From: Streptomyces brevispora
GTDB taxonomy: Bacteria; Actinomycetota; Actinomycetes; Streptomycetales; Streptomycetaceae
Direction of reading: 5' to 3'
NCBI RefSeq assembly: GCF_007829885.1
Contig: NZ_VIWW01000001.1
Coordinates: forward strand, 1,426,001-1,490,000
Length of the DNA stretch: 64,000 bases
The notes under the pieces are model-generated. The model ran no database searches. It had not been told where the DNA came from and saw only the letters and a list, made by a program, of their open reading frames with translations. Below are positions 8,836 through 16,798 of this stretch, one piece after another. The position numbers and the translations under genes are program-made. How positions within the stretch are numbered: position 1 is the first letter of the stretch; every line of letters starts with the position of its first letter.

Positions 8836-9248
8836 ATGACGTGTACGAGCGTGTGGTCCGACCTGGCGCGGGTCGAGTTCCGGCAGGGGTACCTGGAGAC
8901 GGGACCGTACCGCACCCGGTTCCTCCAGTCGGGCAGCCTGGACAAGCCGTTGCTGCTGATGCTGCACGGGATCACCGGGCACGCCGAGGCGTACGTGCGG
9001 AACCTGGCCGCGCACGCGGAGCACTTCAACTGCTACACGATCGACTTCATCGGCCGGTACAACACCACCCTGCTCGAGGCGCGGGACTACGAGGACGTAC
9101 TGACCCGGCAGCGCTGTGACCGGCTCTCTACGAGCGCTACTACACCGGCGACCCGATCGTCGCCAGGGTGCTGTTCTTCAACGCTCCGAAGACCCGCGAG
9201 GCAGAGGCCCTCGCCGAGCGCCTGGTCGGGGCCGCGTCTACGAACTGA
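8836..9248 (+). pseudogene. Second alpha/beta hydrolase N-terminus joined to an unrelated C-terminal scrap
   Basis: A good ribosome site (AAGGAG) precedes ATG 8836. About 93 residues are hydrolase-like (LLLMLHGITGHAEAYVRNLA, HFNCYTIDFIG), ending before the nucleophile. From about 9120 another frame encodes LYERYYTGDPIVARVLFFNA to a stop at 9248, which may be the tail of a flavin monooxygenase of the 4-hydroxyphenylacetate hydroxylase type; that part is a guess. A deletion has fused two genes. Nothing further is seen in 9249-9435. Confidence 0.6.
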
Positions 9249-9435
9249 CCCGCGCTCACCATGCGGGCGTAGGGGGTTTCAGCGTCCCCGCGGCTTACTC
9301 CTCCGTGACTACCGAGCGGGGCGCGCCCGCCAGCTCGGGCGAGCGCAGTTGCGGGCCGTCCGGCGGCCCTGCTCGTCATGTCCCGTAGCAATCGGACCCA
9401 TCCGAACCGTCGCCTCCCAGCAATCCGGAACAGGC

Positions 9436-10137
9436 TCACGACTCCTCCTGGCCCCGCCACAGCCCTCGCTGGGCGAGGGTCTCGACCAAGGCGTCGCCAC
9501 CGCTGAGGATGTGGTCGACCATGAGTTTGCGGGCCCGGCGGGCATCGCTGTTGCGCAGCGCCTCGACGATCTGCGGATGGTCGTCATTGGTGTGCTCCAC
9601 CTGTCCCTCGATGGCCGTGTAGAAGGTGTTCGACAGGTGCTTGACGACCGAGCCGAGCAGCAGCGCGAGCCGCTGCGAGCCGGCCACCATGTTGACCGTC
9701 CGGTGGAATTGGTGCCCCAGGACGGCAAGGGCGCGGTCGTCACCCTCGCGGACAGCCACCTTGTACCTTTCGCCGATCGCTTCCAGTTGCGCGATCTCGG
9801 CGGGCGTGATCACCTTCGCCGCCCGAGCCCCCAGCTCACCCGCAAGGGTGGCCTGCGCCCAGAAGAGGTCCCGTACGTCCTGGCGGGTGAAGGGCTCCAC
9901 GACGAAGCCCTTGCGGGGCACGAGCTTGACGAAGCCCTCGCTGCGCAGCGCCAGGAGCCCTTCGCGGACGGGGGTGTTGCTTACGCCGACCGCCTCGGCA
10001 ATGGGCTCCATCCGGAGAAAATCGCCCGGGCGCGCCTCACCGGAGATGATCAGTTCGCGCACGTACGAGGCAACTTCCTCCGGGAGCTGCTGCCTGGGGC
10101 TACGCGCGTTCGCCTTGATCACATACGGGTTCGACAT
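9436..10137 (-). CDS. GntR-family regulator, FCD (FadR) subfamily, copy 1
   Basis: 233 residues. A winged helix covers residues about 12-80 (QLPEEVASYVRELIISGEAR, then VGVSNTPVREGLLALRSEGF and VKLVPRKGFVV), followed by an all-helical FCD ligand domain with metal-ligand type residues in GHQFHRTVNM and a final His in the VDHIL segment. ATG 10137 is chosen because GAGGGG lies 6 bases upstream; a GTG at 10149 is possible. It is a close paralogue of the regulator at 31042. FCD proteins usually sense small organic acids. An AT-rich motif at 10161-10183 upstream may be its own operator. Confidence 0.9.
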   Translation of the reverse strand: MSNPYVIKANARSPRQQLPEEVASYVRELIISGEARPGDFLRMEPIAEAVGVSNTPVREGLLALRSEGFVKLVPRKGFVVEPFTRQDVRDLFWAQATLAGELGARAAKVITPAEIAQLEAIGERYKVAVREGDDRALAVLGHQFHRTVNMVAGSQRLALLLGSVVKHLSNTFYTAIEGQVEHTNDDHPQIVEALRNSDARRARKLMVDHILSGGDALVETLAQRGLWRGQEES

Positions 10138-10160
10138 GTGCCCCCTCACATCCCCCAGAT

Positions 10161-10183
10161 AAGATACTAAATATATTGTACGG
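10161..10183. promoter_or_regulatory. AT-rich candidate operator, site A
   Basis: The reverse strand reads ACAATATATTTAGTATCTT, a match to the motif seen upstream of most units in this cluster (roughly ATATATGANGTATG). It is about 25 bp before the GntR copy 1 start and stands out from the surrounding GC-rich DNA. Autoregulation is an inference. Confidence 0.5.
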
Positions 10184-10266
10184 CACTCCTTCGATCGAGG
10201 GCCGCCTTCACGGCACCGCCCGGGTGGATGGCAGGACCGACGTCCCGCCGGCCACCGATGCGGAGG

Positions 10267-11649
10267 TCATCCCTGGCGGCTGTGCGTCACCACATGACTC
10301 ATGCACAGCACGGCCCGGTCGGGCTCGCTGTACGTCGGGACCCCGGCCCTCAGGAGTTCCAGCCGCGGCCGTCCGCTGCCCCCGGTCCAGGCGACCAGGA
10401 AGGGCTTCTCCGTGCTGCGGTACGCCTTGGCCAGGGTCTCGACGATCTCGTCGGAGCCCTTGTCTGCGTTGCCGAGCACTACCAGGACAGCATCGGTGTC
10501 GTCGTTCTCGTTGACGACCCGCAGCGAGCGCTCCAGCAACGACCGGTCGTTGATCATCGACCCGGTCATGTCGATCGGGTTCTTGACCGCGCCGAAGTAC
10601 GGGAGTTCACCGGCGAGGGCCTCCCGGTCCGCGTCGCTCGCCCATGTGTCCACCTGCAGGCCGAGCTCGACCGCCCGGTCAGCGGCCAGCGCGCCCGCGC
10701 CACCGCTGAGCGTGACGATGGTCAGCCGGCTCCCCGCGGCGCGGCGCCCGTCAGCGAAGGCCAGGGCGGCGTCCGACAGCGCTTCCATGCTGTGGACCCG
10801 GATCGCGCCCTCGGCGACACTGGCCGCTTCGAACTCCGCGTCGTCCCCCGCGACGCTGCCGGTGTGCGCGGCAACTGCCCGGGCCCCGGCCGCGCTGCGC
10901 CCCGACTTCAGCAGTACGAGGGGCTTGTCCTTGGCCTTCGCGGACCTGGCGAGGCCCCGCAGGGCCTCCACATTCTTGACGCCTTCGATGTGTCCGAGGA
11001 GAACGTGTACGTCGTCCGCGTCGACCAGTGCCGACAGCACCTCGGGGACCGTGACGTCGGCTTCGTTGCCGGTGTTGGCGAAGTACGTGACACCGAGGCC
11101 GAGGCTGTTCATCGTGCTGTAGGTAAAGGTGCCGACCGCGCCGCTCTGCGAGACCAGGGCGATCGGCGAAACCGGCCGCTCGCTCTCGTCGTCGAAGGCC
11201 GTGGAGAAGGTGGCGAAGGCCCGGTCGGCCAGCGCGAAGGTGCCCAGGCAGTTCGGGCCGACCACGCGCATTCCGGCGCGGGCCGCGATGTCCGATATCT
11301 CCTGCTGCTCGGGGTGGCCCTTCTCCCCGATCTCTGAGAAGCCGGAGGCGAAGACGGTGACGGCTCCGACACCGGCGTCCGCGCACGCGCGCACCGCGTC
11401 CACGACCGACGGTGCCGGGACCACGACGATCGCCAGGTCCACCGGGCCGGGTATCTCCCCGACCGAGGCGAATGTCTCCACGCCCTGTACCTCGCTGCGG
11501 CGCGGGTTCACCGCGTACAGGCCGCCTTTGTAGCCGAACTTCTTCAAGTAGGCCAGTGGGCGGCCCGACAGCTTGTCCGGATCGGAGGAGGCGCCCAGCA
11601 CCACGATGCTGCGCGGCCGGAAATACAGGTCGGCAACCGACCGGGTCAT
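10267..11649 (-). CDS. NDP-forming acyl-CoA synthetase, alpha-type (CoA-binding) protein
   Basis: 460 residues: an N-terminal CoA-binding Rossmann domain ([20 protein letters not shown]) and two succinyl-CoA-ligase-like domains ([27 protein letters not shown]). The segment with [10 protein letters not shown] carries the His expected to be phosphorylated in this superfamily. There is no ATP-grasp beta domain in the protein and none encoded nearby, so a partner must be elsewhere or it acts differently. Its ATG overlaps the upstream enoyl-CoA hydratase stop by 4 bp. It is the last gene of a nine-gene minus-strand operon beginning at 20176. Confidence 0.85.
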   Translation of the reverse strand: MTRSVADLYFRPRSIVVLGASSDPDKLSGRPLAYLKKFGYKGGLYAVNPRRSEVQGVETFASVGEIPGPVDLAIVVVPAPSVVDAVRACADAGVGAVTVFASGFSEIGEKGHPEQQEISDIAARAGMRVVGPNCLGTFALADRAFATFSTAFDDESERPVSPIALVSQSGAVGTFTYSTMNSLGLGVTYFANTGNEADVTVPEVLSALVDADDVHVLLGHIEGVKNVEALRGLARSAKAKDKPLVLLKSGRSAAGARAVAAHTGSVAGDDAEFEAASVAEGAIRVHSMEALSDAALAFADGRRAAGSRLTIVTLSGGAGALAADRAVELGLQVDTWASDADREALAGELPYFGAVKNPIDMTGSMINDRSLLERSLRVVNENDDTDAVLVVLGNADKGSDEIVETLAKAYRSTEKPFLVAWTGGSGRPRLELLRAGVPTYSEPDRAVLCMSHVVTHSRQG

Positions 11650-12452
11650 GAGTGGGCCTCCGGGCGGAAGACGGGCTTGCGGCGCTCACGGTGGGAGGCG
11701 ACGCCCTCACGGACATCGGGCCCACCGAAGCCGAGGAACTCCAGGCCCAGCGAGGCATCGAAGATCGGGCCCTGCTGGCGGTACCACTGGTTCATCGAGT
11801 GCTTGGTCCAGCGGATGGCCTCCTGCGCACCGCCGCTGAGCTCGTCGGCGATCTTGCGGGCCTGCTCCAGCAGCTCCTCCGGCGCCACCGACAGCGACAC
11901 CAGGCCGGCGCTCTCCGCGTCGGCGCCGGAGATCTCCCGGCAGGTCAGCAGGAGGTACTTGGCCTTCGCCATGCCGCACAGCAGCGGCCACACCATCGCC
12001 GCGTGGTCGCCCGCGGCAACACCCAGGCGAGTGTGGCCGTCGATGATGCGGGCGTTGGTCGCCGCCACGGAGATGTCGGCCATCAGTGCGACCACCAGCC
12101 CCGCGCCGACCGCCGGGCCGTGGATCGCGGAGATGATCGGTTTGGAGCAGTTGATGATGTTGTAGAAGAGGTCGCGGGACTCGCGCATGACGCGCATCCG
12201 CACGTCGTAGTCCTCGATCTGGGCGTCGATCAGGGCGAAGTCGCCGCCTGCGGAGAAGGCCTTGCCCTCGCCACGGACCAGCACGGCCCGTACCTCCGGG
12301 TCGCGGTCGATGACGGGCCAGATCGCGGGGATCTCGCTGTGGGTCTCCTCGTCGACCGCGTTCAGGTTCGGACCGTCGAAGACGATCTCGAGCACGCCGG
12401 GGTGGTTCCGTTCGATGCGGAGCCGCTTGAACTGGCTGTAAAGGTCGGTCAC
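11646..12452 (-). CDS. Enoyl-CoA hydratase/isomerase family protein
   Basis: 268 residues of the crotonase fold. The oxyanion-hole segments are visible: [16 protein letters not shown] (about residue 60) and [20 protein letters not shown] (about residue 110). At the usual second catalytic Glu position the segment reads [20 protein letters not shown], so this need not be a simple hydratase; isomerase or C-C hydrolase activity is possible. GTG 12452 overlaps the preceding CoA-transferase stop (GTGA), which fixes the start. It acts in the CoA-ester operon. Confidence 0.85.
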   Translation of the reverse strand: MTDLYSQFKRLRIERNHPGVLEIVFDGPNLNAVDEETHSEIPAIWPVIDRDPEVRAVLVRGEGKAFSAGGDFALIDAQIEDYDVRMRVMRESRDLFYNIINCSKPIISAIHGPAVGAGLVVALMADISVAATNARIIDGHTRLGVAAGDHAAMVWPLLCGMAKAKYLLLTCREISGADAESAGLVSLSVAPEELLEQARKIADELSGGAQEAIRWTKHSMNQWYRQQGPIFDASLGLEFLGFGGPDVREGVASHRERRKPVFRPEAHS

Positions 12453-13606
12453 GGGATGTCCTTTCGGTCGGCGGCCGGCGCGTCGTCGCGCCAGGCCTCG
12501 ATGAGCTGGGTCACGCCGGTCCGTTCCCCGGTGGGGGCGGCCGGCTCCCGGGCGGGTGTACGGCTGAACCGCGGGGCGGGAGCGGGGTGAAGCACATCCC
12601 CCAATTCCTTGTACAGCCCCCGGTAGGCGTTGTGCGGGTGCACGGCTGCCTCGTCGAAGTCGAGGACGGGTGTGACGCAGGCGTCCGTGCCGCAGTAGGT
12701 CTCCGCCCACGCATCACGGCTGCGGGTGCGGATCACACCGGCGATCAGGCCGCGCAGCCGCGGCCACTGGGCACGGTCCTGCTGGCCGGGCCAGTCGTCG
12801 GTGTCCACGCCGAGGTGCTTGAGAAACTCCGCGTAGAAGTCGCTCTCCAGCGCCCCGACCGCCAGGTACTTGCCGTCAGCACACGGGTAGGTGTCGTAGA
12901 ACGGGGCGCCGCCGTCGAGGTAGTTGGTGCCGGCTTCGTCCGAGTAGGTGCCGGCTGCGCGCAAGCCCTGGATGCGGGCCGTCAGCGCGGCCACGCCGTC
13001 AACCATGGCGGCATCGATGACCTGGCCGTTCCCGGAGGACTTCGCCTCCAGTACTGCGCAGACGATGCCGAAGGCGGCGAAGGTGCCGCCGCCCGCGTAG
13101 TCCCCGAGCAGGTTGATCGGCGGCATCGGCGAGCCGCCCTCACGGCTCAGTGCCTGCAGAACGCCCGACTGCGCCACGTAGTTGATGTCGTGCCCGGCGG
13201 TGTGGGACAGCGGCCCGGACTGCCCGTACCCCGTCAGCCGTGCATACACCAGCCGTGGCCGGTGGCGCAGCAGCTCGCCGGGGCCCAGGCCCAGACGCTC
13301 GGTGACGCCGGGACGGAAACCCTCGACGAACACGTCCGCCTGCGCCACGAGGTCGAGCACCGCGGCCCGACCCTGGTCGCTCTTCAGATCCAATTCAACG
13401 GTGTCGACACCACGGTTGGCGATGTCGTGCGCCGGATCCATGTTCTGCGTCTGCGCCAGGGCCCGCGCGGGCCGGGTGGCCGGGCGTGCGACCCGTACGA
13501 CATGAGCGCCCATGTCCGCCAGCAGCATGGAGGCGTACGGTGTCGGCCCCATGCCCTCGACCACCACGACCCTGATACCGGCCAACGGCCCGGTTCCCCT
13601 GCCCAT
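12449..13606 (-). CDS. Family III CoA-transferase (CaiB/BaiF), copy 1
   Basis: 385 residues. The N-terminal Rossmann part ([30 protein letters not shown]) and later blocks [27 protein letters not shown] and [15 protein letters not shown] are typical of formyl-CoA/carnitine type CoA-transferases, which move CoA between carboxylic acids through an Asp thioester. ATG 13606 is chosen because GGAGG lies 8 bases upstream; a GTG inside that element at 13615 is unlikely. It lies between thiolase and enoyl-CoA hydratase in the operon. A likely role is activating or exchanging CoA on a dicarboxylic acid. Confidence 0.88.
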   Translation of the reverse strand: MGRGTGPLAGIRVVVVEGMGPTPYASMLLADMGAHVVRVARPATRPARALAQTQNMDPAHDIANRGVDTVELDLKSDQGRAAVLDLVAQADVFVEGFRPGVTERLGLGPGELLRHRPRLVYARLTGYGQSGPLSHTAGHDINYVAQSGVLQALSREGGSPMPPINLLGDYAGGGTFAAFGIVCAVLEAKSSGNGQVIDAAMVDGVAALTARIQGLRAAGTYSDEAGTNYLDGGAPFYDTYPCADGKYLAVGALESDFYAEFLKHLGVDTDDWPGQQDRAQWPRLRGLIAGVIRTRSRDAWAETYCGTDACVTPVLDFDEAAVHPHNAYRGLYKELGDVLHPAPAPRFSRTPAREPAAPTGERTGVTQLIEAWRDDAPAADRKDIP

Positions 13607-13611
13607 CTTCG

Positions 13612-14820
13612 TCACCTCCGCTCGAAGATGGCCGTCAGTCCCTGGCCGCCGCCGATGCACATGGTCTCCAACGCGAAGCGCCCCTGCCTGCGGTCGAGTT
13701 CGCGCAGCATGGTGGTAAGGATCCGCACACCCGTCGCGCCAACGGGGTGGCCGAGCGAGATGCCCGAGCCGTTGACATTGAGGCGCTCGAAGTCCGCCTC
13801 CCCGAGCCCCCACGCCTTGGTGACGGCCAGGGCCTGGGCAGCGAAGGCCTCGTTGAGCTCGATGATGTCCATGTCGGCCAAGGACATACCTGCCCGGGCC
13901 AGGGCCTGTTCGGTGGAGGGCACCGGGCCGATGCCCATACGGCTCGGCTCCACGCCCGCCGCGGCCCAGCTGACCACCCGGCCCAGCGGGCGCAGTCCCA
14001 GCTGTTGGGCCTTCTCCGGCGTGGTGACCAGACAGGCGGCGGCGCCGTCGTTCTGGCCGCTGGCGTTGCCGGCGGTGACGGTTGCCTCCGCGTCGACCTT
14101 GCTGCGCACGGGGCGCAGCGCAGCAAGGCTTTCCAGCGACACGTCGGGGCGTGGGTGCTCATCCGTGTCGACGACCACGTCACCCTTGCGGGAGGTGACC
14201 GTCACCGGGACGATCTCCTCCTTGAACCGGCCGTCCTGCTGGGCGGCGACGGCCCGCTGGTGCGAGGTGTAGGCGAGCCGGTCCTGCTCCTCGCGGGTGA
14301 CGCCGTACTCGCGGCGCAGGTTCTCCGCAGTCTCGAGCATGCCGCCCTCGACGGGGTGGAACTTGCCGCCGGAGGTGATGCGGCCGCGGGCAATCCGGTC
14401 CCACATCGGGCTGGAGTCGCCGCGGAACCCGAAGCGGCCGCCGACCACGTAGTGCTCGGCCTGGCTCATGCTCTCCGCGCCGCCGGCGATCACCACGTCG
14501 CAGGCGCCGGTCTGCACCCGCATCGCCGCGTCCAGCACCGCCTGCAGCGCCGAACCGCAGCGCCGGTCGAGCTGTGTGCCCGGCACGGTGATCGGGAAGC
14601 CGGCGTCCAGCGCGGCGATGCGGCCGATGGCCGGAGCCTCGCCGTTGGGGTAGCACTGCCCGAACAGCACATCGTCGACCTGAGCCGGGTCGATGCCTGT
14701 ACGGCTGACCAGCTCCTTCAGAACCGTAGCAGCCAGCTCCGCGGCCGACAGGCTCTTGAAGACCCCGCCGTAACGGCCCACCGGCGTGCGCAGCGGCTCG
14801 CAGATGACTGCTTCGCGCAT
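13612..14820 (-). CDS. Thiolase (acetyl-CoA C-acyltransferase)
   Basis: 402 residues, standard thiolase length. The nucleophilic Cys is in QLDRRCGSALQAV (about residue 89), the catalytic His in SLGHPVGATG (about residue 357), and the second Cys in TMCIGGGQG near residue 388. ELNEAFAAQALA is also present. It would cleave a 3-oxoacyl-CoA with CoA, the last beta-oxidation step, or run in reverse. It follows the SDR by 45 bp and precedes the CoA-transferase by 5 bp in the same operon. Confidence 0.93.
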   Translation of the reverse strand: MREAVICEPLRTPVGRYGGVFKSLSAAELAATVLKELVSRTGIDPAQVDDVLFGQCYPNGEAPAIGRIAALDAGFPITVPGTQLDRRCGSALQAVLDAAMRVQTGACDVVIAGGAESMSQAEHYVVGGRFGFRGDSSPMWDRIARGRITSGGKFHPVEGGMLETAENLRREYGVTREEQDRLAYTSHQRAVAAQQDGRFKEEIVPVTVTSRKGDVVVDTDEHPRPDVSLESLAALRPVRSKVDAEATVTAGNASGQNDGAAACLVTTPEKAQQLGLRPLGRVVSWAAAGVEPSRMGIGPVPSTEQALARAGMSLADMDIIELNEAFAAQALAVTKAWGLGEADFERLNVNGSGISLGHPVGATGVRILTTMLRELDRRQGRFALETMCIGGGQGLTAIFERR

Positions 14821-14865
14821 GTCGTCCTCTCTTCGTTCAGGTCCGTGATCTACGCGGGGCGGTCC

Positions 14866-15621
14866 TCAGATCCCGCGTCCGCCGGTGACTTCGAGTACGG
14901 CACCGTTGACGTACGACGCCATCGGGCCTGCCAGGAACACCACCGCGTCGGCCACCTCGTCGGGCGTGCCCGCACGCCCCATGGGCACTTCGGCCTCCTT
15001 GGCGGCGAAGATCTCCGGCTTCATGGCGAGCGTCATATCGGTGCGGATCAGACCGGGCTGGACCGCATTCACCCGGGCTCCGGAGGGGCCGAGCTCCTTC
15101 GCCGCCGCCTTCGTCAGCCCGATCAGACCGGCCTTCGCGGCGCTGTAGTTGGTCTGACCGGGATTGCCGATCTTCCCCGACAGCGAGGACACATTGACCA
15201 CGGCGCCGCTGCCCTGCTCACGGAACAACCCCGCCACCGCGCGGGTGCCCAGCCAGGCGCCCTTCAGGCTGACGTCGAGCACCAGGTCGAAGTCGTCGGC
15301 TGTCATCTTCGTCATATACCGGTCGCGGGTGACGCCCGCGTTGTTGACGAGGATGTCGACGCCGCCGAAATCCTCCAGGCAGCGCGCCACCAGCTGCTCC
15401 TGGTCTCTCTCGCTGGTGACGTCGCATCCGGTGGCCAGTACCGGCGCGCCGGCCGCCCGCCACGGCTCGATCGCCGCGGCCGCCTTGTCACCGTCCACAT
15501 CCGCGATCACGACCTTGGCACCGTGGTCCAGCAGGGCCCCGGCAATCGCCAGCCCGATGCCCTGGCCGCCACCGGTGACGATGGCGACCTTGCCGTCGAG
15601 CATGCGGTCCTTCTTGCTCAT
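14866..15621 (-). CDS. SDR-family dehydrogenase (FabG/3-hydroxyacyl-CoA dehydrogenase-like)
   Basis: 251 residues of a classical SDR: cofactor motif TGGGQGIG (residues 16-23), Asp in DVDGDKAA consistent with NAD preference, NNAG near residue 95, and the catalytic YSAAK near residue 155. ATG 15621 is chosen for the GGAGG five bases upstream; an ATG at 15633 overlapping the previous stop has no ribosome site. Placed between acyl-CoA dehydrogenase and thiolase, it probably oxidises a 3-hydroxyacyl-CoA. Confidence 0.88.
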   Translation of the reverse strand: MSKKDRMLDGKVAIVTGGGQGIGLAIAGALLDHGAKVVIADVDGDKAAAAIEPWRAAGAPVLATGCDVTSERDQEQLVARCLEDFGGVDILVNNAGVTRDRYMTKMTADDFDLVLDVSLKGAWLGTRAVAGLFREQGSGAVVNVSSLSGKIGNPGQTNYSAAKAGLIGLTKAAAKELGPSGARVNAVQPGLIRTDMTLAMKPEIFAAKEAEVPMGRAGTPDEVADAVVFLAGPMASYVNGAVLEVTGGRGI

Positions 15622-15632
15622 GCGCCCCTCCA

Positions 15633-16796
15633 TCAGTACGACTTGGGAAGGCCGAGGATCTTGGTGGAGACGTAGTTGAGCACCATCTCCTGGGAAATCG
15701 GCGCCACCTTCAGCAGGCGCGACTCCCTCCAGAACCGCTCGACGTAGTACTCCTTGGCGTACGAGTAGCCGCCCAGCGTCTGCATCGCGCGGTCGCAGGC
15801 CTGGAAACCGGCCTCGCTACCGAGGAACTTCGCCGCGTTGGCCTCGGGGCCGCACGGCTGCTCCGCGTCGTACATCTGGGCGGCCTTCATGGCGATCTGC
15901 TCGGCTGCCTGCAGACGCATCCAGGAGTCGGCCAACGGGTGGGCCACGGCCTGGTTCTTACCGATGGGGCGGTCGAAGACGACGCGGGAGTTGGCGTACT
16001 TCACGGCCTCGTCCAGGGCGGCGCGGCCCAGGCCGATCTGCTCCATGGACACCACGATGCGCTCGGGGTTCAGGCCGTCAAGAAGGTAGGAGAAGCCCTT
16101 GCCGACCTCGCCGACGACCTCGTCGTCGCGGACCTCGAGGTTGTCGATGAACAGCTCGTTGGAGTCGACGGCCGAGCGGCCGAGCTTTTCGATCTCACGG
16201 ACGGTGATGCGCTCGCGGTCCAGATCGGTGAAGAACAGCGTCATGCCGTCCATCGGCTTCTCGTCGGTCCGCGGGGAAGTACGGGCCAGCAGAAGGATCT
16301 TCTGGGCGTTCTGAGCGTTGGTGATCCACACCTTCTGCCCGTTGATGACCCAGCCGCCCTCCTGCTTCACCGCACGGGTGGTGATGCGGGAGGTGTCGAC
16401 GCCGGCGCTCGGCTCGGTCACGCCGAAGGCCATGAGCAGCTCGCCCTTGGCGATCTTCGGGAGGAACTCGCGCTTCATCTCCTCCGAGCCGTGCCGGATG
16501 ATGGGGCCCGGCGGGAAGATGTAGAAGTGGATCGCCGAGGCACCGGAGGCGCCGGCGCCGGAGTAGCCGATCTCGTGGAGCATGACGGCGGACTCGACGA
16601 GGCCGAGACCGATCCCGCCGTATTCCTCGGGGATCATCGCGCCGAGCCAGCCGCCGTCGGCGAACGCCTTCACGAACTCCCAGGGATACTCATGCTTGGT
16701 GTCCTTCTGGCGCCAGTACTCCAGGTCGAACTTGCGGGCCAGTTCTCGCGTCGTCTTACGGATCAGTTCGAGGTCCGCAGGGTCCTTCTCTGTCAT
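15633..16796 (-). CDS. Acyl-CoA dehydrogenase, copy 1
   Basis: 387 residues with the full acyl-CoA dehydrogenase fold: FGVTEPSAGVDTSRI (FAD-binding strand), NGQKVWITNAQNA, and TLGGYSYAKEYYVERFWRES near the C-terminus. Where most family members have the catalytic Glu in a Y-E-G-T loop, this one reads VAPISQEM, so the base is either at another position, as in isovaleryl-CoA dehydrogenases, or absent. ATG 16796 is preferred over GTG 16802, which overlaps the previous stop but has poor ribosome-site spacing. Electrons would go to EtfBA, encoded at 35938-37740. Confidence 0.9.
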   Translation of the reverse strand: MTEKDPADLELIRKTTRELARKFDLEYWRQKDTKHEYPWEFVKAFADGGWLGAMIPEEYGGIGLGLVESAVMLHEIGYSGAGASGASAIHFYIFPPGPIIRHGSEEMKREFLPKIAKGELLMAFGVTEPSAGVDTSRITTRAVKQEGGWVINGQKVWITNAQNAQKILLLARTSPRTDEKPMDGMTLFFTDLDRERITVREIEKLGRSAVDSNELFIDNLEVRDDEVVGEVGKGFSYLLDGLNPERIVVSMEQIGLGRAALDEAVKYANSRVVFDRPIGKNQAVAHPLADSWMRLQAAEQIAMKAAQMYDAEQPCGPEANAAKFLGSEAGFQACDRAMQTLGGYSYAKEYYVERFWRESRLLKVAPISQEMVLNYVSTKILGLPKSY

Positions 16797-16798
16797 CG

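Noticed and set aside
6394..9248. Steroid (hsa) catabolic cluster
   Set aside because: The families match, but the other steroid-degradation genes (kstD, kshAB, mce, kstR operators) are absent and the key enzymes are broken, so no steroid role is claimed.
8041..10170. A 709-codon plus-strand frame
   Set aside because: It is a shadow of the hydrolase genes and, in antisense, of the GntR gene; Pro/Arg-rich composition typical of high-GC alternate frames.
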